From positions 1 through 10,091 of the forward strand of contig JALUQR010000148.1 in NCBI GenBank assembly GCA_027017505.1: a stretch of 10,091 bases of DNA, read 5' to 3'. Shown piece after piece: positions 6,451 to 10,091 of the stretch; within the stretch, counting starts at the first letter, position 1, and each line of letters starts with the position of its first letter. The stretch is from a bacterium. Lineage in GTDB: Bacteria > Desulfobacterota > GWC2-55-46 > DRQE01. Under the pieces are notes generated by a model that did no database searches, was not told the DNA's origin, and saw nothing but the letters and a program-made list of their open reading frames with translations. The translations under genes and the position numbers were made by a program.

Positions 6451-6472
6451 CCCTTCTGGATTCTACAACAAA

Positions 6473-6502
6473 AGAGTAGCATACAGGGACAGGGGTTTTC
6501 AA
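6473..6502 (-). promoter_or_regulatory. Candidate promoter for gatC
   Basis: On the minus strand TTGAAA (6502-6497) is followed after 18 bp by TACTCT (6478-6473), a modest -10. Transcription would start near 6466 and give a leader of about 30 nt containing the ribosome-binding site. It is one of two divergent candidate promoters in this 153-bp intergenic region. Confidence 0.35.
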
Positions 6503-6526
6503 GTGTTTCCTCACTGCTTCGGGTAT

Positions 6527-6556
6527 TTGACTTATTATAAAATCGTTCTATATTAT
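6527..6556 (+). promoter_or_regulatory. Candidate promoter for the glycosyltransferase/debranching operon
   Basis: TTGACT (6527-6532) and TATTAT (6551-6556) are spaced by 18 bp in an AT-rich stretch. The predicted start near 6563 leaves a short leader with AAGGAGGT at 6575-6582, 7 nt before the ATG at 6590. This is the best promoter/ribosome-binding-site combination among the protein genes here. It lies back to back with the candidate gatC promoter. Confidence 0.55.
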
Positions 6557-6589
6557 AGATACGGGAAACCTTAAAAGGAGGTAAGGGGG

Positions 6590-7648
6590 ATGAAGATAGC
6601 CCAGGTTGCTCCACTTTATGAGAGTGTTCCACCACGCTGTTACGGTGGTACCGAGAGGGTGGTATCCTACCTTACAGAGGAGCTCGTAAAGATGGGTCAT
6701 GAGGTTACACTCTTTGCAAGTGGAGACTCTGTAACAGAGGCAGAGCTTGTGGAGGTCTGCCCCGGGGCACTGAGGCTTAATGGAAACTGTGTTGACCCTA
6801 TAGCACATCATGTGCTCATGCTTGAAAGGGTTGTGGGTTCAGCAGAAAGGTTCGATATAATTCACTTTCACATAGACTATCTGCACTTTCCACTTGTAAG
6901 AAGACTCAATACCCCATCTGTTACCACACTTCACGGTAGACTCGATGTTACAGACTACAGGGCCCTTTTCAGCGAGTTTCGTGACATACCCCTCGTTTCC
7001 ATATCGTACTCACAGCGAACCCCCCTTTCCTTTGCAAACTGGCAGGGCACGGTGTATCACGGGCTTCCCAGAAGGCTCTACAGACCTGGAGACGGTGGTG
7101 GAGGCTATCTTGCATTTGTTGGAAGGCTCTCTCCAGAGAAAAGGCCTGACCGTGCAATAAAGATAGCCCTCAGAAGTGGCATGCCCCTTAAGATGGCTGC
7201 GAAGGTGGACAGGGTGGACATGGAGTACTTCGAAGAGGTGGTGAAACCATTGCTCAAAGAGCCAGGTGTTGAATACATCGGTGAGATAGGCGAGAGGGAG
7301 AAACAGAGGTTTCTTGCAGATGCCTATGCACTTCTCTTTCCCATAGACTGGCCCGAGCCATTCGGACTTGTTATGATAGAGAGCATGGCCTGTGGCACCC
7401 CTGTGGTTGCATGGCGTAACGGAAGTGTGCCAGAGGTTATAGACCACGGGGTTACAGGCTATGTGGTGGACAGCATAGATGAGGCGGTGGACGCGGTGGA
7501 AAAGGTGGAGGAGCTTGACAGAAGAAAGATAAGAAAGGTCTTCGAGGAGAGGTTCAGCTCTGAACGGATGGCCCGCCAGTACCTGCAGATATACGAAAAG
7601 CTCATTCACAGAGAGAAGACCCCTCCGCTTTTCGCCATACAGGGCTGA
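6590..7648 (+). CDS. GT4-family (GT-B fold) glycosyltransferase
   Basis: A retaining glycosyltransferase of 352 residues. The N-terminal Rossmann half opens with MKIAQVAP and a GGTE motif (19-22) that normally contacts acceptor or donor phosphates, and has an HFH segment at 92-94. The C-terminal half begins near residue 170 and contains GRLSPEKRPD (178-187), whose R179 and K184 match the usual nucleotide-sugar phosphate-binding pair. The EX7E signature is E256...E264 in PEPFGLVMIE. There is no signal peptide or membrane segment, so it is probably cytoplasmic. A strong AAGGAGGT ribosome-binding site precedes the ATG. Its TGA overlaps the ATG of the debranching-like glycosidase (TGATG), so the two are probably made together and act on the same glucan or oligosaccharide. 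Donor and acceptor cannot be told from sequence. It resembles neither GlgA (GT5) nor a confidently named synthase. Confidence 0.92.
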   Translation: MKIAQVAPLYESVPPRCYGGTERVVSYLTEELVKMGHEVTLFASGDSVTEAELVEVCPGALRLNGNCVDPIAHHVLMLERVVGSAERFDIIHFHIDYLHFPLVRRLNTPSVTTLHGRLDVTDYRALFSEFRDIPLVSISYSQRTPLSFANWQGTVYHGLPRRLYRPGDGGGGYLAFVGRLSPEKRPDRAIKIALRSGMPLKMAAKVDRVDMEYFEEVVKPLLKEPGVEYIGEIGEREKQRFLADAYALLFPIDWPEPFGLVMIESMACGTPVVAWRNGSVPEVIDHGVTGYVVDSIDEAVDAVEKVEELDRRKIRKVFEERFSSERMARQYLQIYEKLIHREKTPPLFAIQG

Positions 7649-9822
7649 TGGAAAAAGACATAATACGCATAAGGGACAGATTCTACATCCTTGCCACCTC
7701 ATCACGGGTGGATGCACGCACCCAGGTTCTCAAGGAGGGCGATACCTTCGGTGTATTTGACCGTTTCGGAGACATCCACACAACCATAGGCCAGGGTGAA
7801 CAGGGCATATATCACAACGACACACGCTTTGTGTCCACCCTGGAACTTCTGCTCGAGGGCACACGCCCCCTTCTTTTAAGCTCCACGGTAAAGGAAAAAA
7901 ACGACCTCCTTACAGTTGACCTCACAAACACGGACATATGCCGTGGGGGTGAGCTGTGTCTGAGAAGGGGTGATGTGCACATATTCAGGTCAAAGTTCAT
8001 ATGGAAGGGGGTGTGCTACGAAAGGGTAAGAATCATAAACTACGGCAACAGAGCGGTAAACACAAGGTTTGCCTTCAGGTTCGACGCAGACTTTCTCGAT
8101 ATATTCGAGGTAAGGGGCATAAAGAGAGAAAAAAGGGGAAGAATACTTGGCAGAGAGGTAAGGGACGGCAGATGTGTGATAATCTCCTATAAGGGAATGG
8201 ACGGTATAATAAGACGCACAGTCTTTGAGTCTGAACCTGTGCCAACACGCATAACACCAGGACAGATGGAGTTCGAGCTTCTGCTTGAGCCCATGAAGGT
8301 GAACATAATATATCTTACCATCTCCCTTGTTATTGACGACAGAGAGGTGGAGAAACTCTCCTACGAGAGTGCCTTCACCACCGCACAGGACTCAATAAGA
8401 AAGTCCTTTGAGGGTTTCTGCACTGTGGAGACATCCAACGCACAGTTCAACAGCTGGCTTACACGCTCTGTATCAGACCTTCACATGCTCATTACAGATA
8501 CAGAACACGGGCTCTATCCCTATGCTGGTATACCCTGGTATGCAACCAGTTTTGGCAGGGATGGCATCATTACCGCATTCGAGTCTTTATGGGTCAATCC
8601 CGAGATAGCAAGGGGTGTGCTTAAGTATCTTGCGTCTACCCAGGCAAGGGAGTTTGACGAAAGGCGCGATGCCCAGCCTGGTAAAATAGTGCACGAGATA
8701 AGAAGGTGCGAGATGGCAAACACAGGTGAGGTGCCCTTTGGCATGTACTATGGAAGTGTGGATGCAACCCCGCTGTTTATAGTGCTCGCAAAGGCATACT
8801 ACGATAGAACAGGAGACATGGAACTCATAGAGTCCATATGGGAGAACATAGAGCTTGCCCTGCGCTGGCTCGATGAGTACGGTGATATTGACGGAGATGG
8901 CTTCATAGAGTACGAAAGAAAGTCAGCCAAGGGGCTTATAAATCAGGGCTGGAAGGACTCCTTTGACTCTGTCTTCCATGCGGATGGAGAGCTTGCAGAA
9001 GGGCCCATAGCACTCTGCGAGGTGCAGGGATATACCTACTGGGCGAGGCTCTCTGTGTCAGCACTTGCGATGGAGACAGGCCGTACAGAGCTCGCCCTCA
9101 GGGAAGAAAAAAAGGCATATGAGCTCAGAAAGAGGTTCGAGGAGAAGTTCTGGAGTGATGAGCTTTCCACATATGTGCTGGCCCTTGATGGAAAGAAACG
9201 GGCCTGCATGGTGAACACCTCAAACCCTGGACATACCCTTGCATCAGGTATTGTCTCTGCAGAGAGGGCCAATCTTGTCGCAAAGACCCTTATGAGGGAT
9301 GAGCTCTTCAGCGGATGGGGTATAAGGACGGTAAGCGTTATGGAGAAGAAATACAACCCCATGAGCTATCACAACGGTTCTGTGTGGCCACACGACAATG
9401 CGATGATAGCCTACGGGCTTTCAAGGTATGGACTGAAGGAAGAGGTGATAAGGGTCTTTCAGGGGCTTTTTGAGGCCTCTGGCTACATGGATTTCAACCG
9501 CATGCCAGAACTCTTCTGCGGGTTTACCAAACGCCCTGGTGCAGGTCCAACGCTCTATCCTGTGGCGTGTTCCCCGCAGGCATGGGCATCTGCTGCGGTG
9601 TTTCTTCTGCTCAAGGCATCACTGGGCATGAGGTTCGATGTGAAGAGGGCAAGGGTGGAGTTTCTGTATCCCCAGCTACCCGAGTTTCTCCACCAGGTGG
9701 AGATAAAAAACCTCAAGGTTGGCCAGGCGGTCATAGACCTTCTGTTCAGAAGACATCCCGAGGATGTGGGCATAAATGTACTGCGAAAGACAGGTGATGT
9801 GGAGGTGGTGGTCTACAAGTAG
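7648..9822 (+). CDS. Glycogen-debranching-like amylo-alpha-1,6-glucosidase family protein
   Basis: A 724-residue two-part protein. Residues about 20-230 form the beta-rich N-terminal domain of bacterial glycogen-debranching-like proteins, with a GIYHNDTRF block at 53-61. Residues about 270-700 form an (alpha/alpha)6 glycosidase domain. Characteristic blocks are PWYATSFGRDG (296-306), NTGEVPFG (358-365), GDGFIEYER (416-424), QGWKDSFDS (433-441), EVQGY (458-462) and HNGSVWPHDNAM (575-586). Acidic residues in these blocks (D305, E361, D437, E458 and others) are candidates for catalysis; I cannot say which pair is the acid/base. There is no signal peptide, so action on a cytoplasmic glucan or oligosaccharide is likely. 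The start ATG overlaps the glycosyltransferase TGA by one base with no strong ribosome-binding site of its own, which indicates translational coupling. True alpha-1,6-glucan debranching is only one option: related barrels hydrolyse other alpha-glycosides. Confidence 0.9.
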   Translation: MEKDIIRIRDRFYILATSSRVDARTQVLKEGDTFGVFDRFGDIHTTIGQGEQGIYHNDTRFVSTLELLLEGTRPLLLSSTVKEKNDLLTVDLTNTDICRGGELCLRRGDVHIFRSKFIWKGVCYERVRIINYGNRAVNTRFAFRFDADFLDIFEVRGIKREKRGRILGREVRDGRCVIISYKGMDGIIRRTVFESEPVPTRITPGQMEFELLLEPMKVNIIYLTISLVIDDREVEKLSYESAFTTAQDSIRKSFEGFCTVETSNAQFNSWLTRSVSDLHMLITDTEHGLYPYAGIPWYATSFGRDGIITAFESLWVNPEIARGVLKYLASTQAREFDERRDAQPGKIVHEIRRCEMANTGEVPFGMYYGSVDATPLFIVLAKAYYDRTGDMELIESIWENIELALRWLDEYGDIDGDGFIEYERKSAKGLINQGWKDSFDSVFHADGELAEGPIALCEVQGYTYWARLSVSALAMETGRTELALREEKKAYELRKRFEEKFWSDELSTYVLALDGKKRACMVNTSNPGHTLASGIVSAERANLVAKTLMRDELFSGWGIRTVSVMEKKYNPMSYHNGSVWPHDNAMIAYGLSRYGLKEEVIRVFQGLFEASGYMDFNRMPELFCGFTKRPGAGPTLYPVACSPQAWASAAVFLLLKASLGMRFDVKRARVEFLYPQLPEFLHQVEIKNLKVGQAVIDLLFRRHPEDVGINVLRKTGDVEVVVYK

Positions 9823-9823
9823 A

Positions 9824-9854
9824 TTGACATTGATAAGGGGATGTGGTTTATGAT
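9824..9854 (+). promoter_or_regulatory. Candidate promoter of the serine tRNA pair
   Basis: A perfect TTGACA (9824-9829) begins 2 bp after the stop codon of the glycosidase gene. TATGAT (9849-9854, 5/6 to consensus) follows after 19 bp. Transcription would start near 9861, about 5 nt before the first tRNA. No terminator separates the upstream operon, so readthrough is also possible. Confidence 0.55.
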
Positions 9855-9865
9855 ATATTTCTGGT

Positions 9866-9959
9866 GGAGAGATGCCCGAGTGGACGAAGGGGGCTGACTC
9901 GAAATCAGCTGTTCCGGCTCAAACCGGAACCGAGGGTTCGAATCCCTCTCTCTCCGCCA
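9866..9959 (+). tRNA. tRNA-Ser (anticodon CGA)
   Basis: A complete class II tRNA can be folded by hand. The acceptor GGAGAGA pairs with TCTCTCC (9949-9955), with G73 and an encoded CCA. The D stem is CCC/GGG. The anticodon stem GCTGA/TCAGC encloses the loop CTCGAAA, so the anticodon is CGA at 9900-9902 and reads UCG. The long variable arm has stem GTTCCGG/CCGGAAC, diagnostic of Ser/Leu-type tRNAs. The T arm is GAGGG-TTCGAAT-CCCTC. All stems pair perfectly. Confidence 0.98.
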
Positions 9960-10081
9960 GACAAAAAGGGCTTTCGAAACACCAGGGACGGAGAGATGCC
10001 CGAGTGGTCGAAGGGGCACGACTGGAAATCGTGTGCACACTTCATCGTGTGCCGAGGGTTCGAATCCCTCTCTCTCCGCCA
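9930..10081 (+). repeat. 30-bp direct repeat from the 3' ends of the two tRNA genes
   Basis: Bases 9930-9959 and 10052-10081 are identical (end of variable arm, T arm, acceptor strand, CCA). The first 27 bases of the genes (9866-9892 and 9990-10016) match with one mismatch. The repeat follows from shared tRNA structure and probable duplication. It could support unequal recombination between the genes. Confidence 0.85.
9990..10081 (+). tRNA. tRNA-Ser (anticodon GGA)
   Basis: A second complete class II tRNA, 30 bp after the first. It has the same acceptor stem, T arm, G73 and encoded CCA. The anticodon stem CACGA/TCGTG encloses CTGGAAA, giving anticodon GGA at 10024-10026, which reads UCC and UCU. 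The variable-arm stem is GCACAC/GTGTGC. Outside the anticodon stem and loop and the variable arm, it differs from its neighbour at one D-loop base (T at 10008 against A at 9884). A run of five T follows at 10084-10088 and may mark the 3' end, though the window stops there. Confidence 0.98.
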
Positions 10082-10091
10082 CCTTTTTATG

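Noticed and set aside
6437..6514. Longer gatC N-terminus of 26 extra residues
   Set aside because: It does not resemble GatC, would contain the Shine-Dalgarno, and exceeds the family length.
7010..7717. A 235-codon minus-strand open frame, the longest shadow in the window
   Set aside because: It is fully antisense to the GT4 gene and the start of the glycosidase gene, which both carry clear motifs. The composition is Cys/His/Leu-rich and domain-free.
9813..10082. An 89-codon minus-strand open frame with repeated EGFEPS and RERDSNPR-type segments
   Set aside because: It is the antisense reading of the two serine tRNA genes. These peptide motifs are a well-known annotation artefact of tRNA-Ser loci.
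1..10091. Search for CRISPR arrays, insertion sequences, toxin-antitoxin pairs or defence genes
   Set aside because: No regularly spaced repeats, transposase motifs, terminal inverted repeats or recognisable defence domains were seen on either strand.

Overview
This window looks like bacterial chromosome of roughly even base composition. It carries ordinary housekeeping genes plus a small sugar-metabolism pair. Ile is often ATA and Arg often AGA/AGG, a habit common in thermophiles and in Nitrospirota or Desulfobacterota-like lineages. A RicT-type PSP1 protein and a TatD-radical SAM fusion also fit such Gram-negative anaerobes. The lineage is inference; nothing here fixes it.

Minus-strand block (25-6436, transcribed right to left): gatC, then a 166-bp gap with a candidate promoter, then the tight series tmk - holB - ricT - metG - tatD/radical SAM. 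The genes in this series overlap or are 1 to 22 bp apart. A single-domain response regulator with an N-terminal four-Cys zinc ribbon follows after 72 bp and has its own candidate promoter. The order tmk-holB-ricT-metG-tatD is a compact version of the Firmicutes tmk-yaaQ-yaaR-holB-yaaT-yabA...metS-tatD neighbourhood. It joins dTTP supply, the clamp loader, a PSP1 regulator, methionyl-tRNA charging and a TatD nuclease. gatC, tmk and holB each appear to start with TTG; each has an upstream Shine-Dalgarno sequence that supports the call.

Divergent intergenic region (6437-6589): 153 bp with back-to-back candidate promoters, one for gatC (minus) and one for the glycosyltransferase (plus).

Plus-strand block (6590-9822): a GT4 glycosyltransferase and a glycogen-debranching-like (alpha/alpha)6 glycosidase, coupled through a TGATG stop/start overlap. 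They probably make and trim one glucan or oligosaccharide, whose identity cannot be read from sequence.

Right end (9824-10081): a strong-looking promoter, then two tandem serine tRNA genes, anticodons CGA and GGA. They share nearly identical bodies and both encode CCA.

I see no mobile element, CRISPR array, phage gene or obvious defence system. The less ordinary items are the TatD-radical SAM fusion, the zinc-ribbon response regulator with an enlarged loop after its phospho-Asp, and the coupled GT4/debranching pair.
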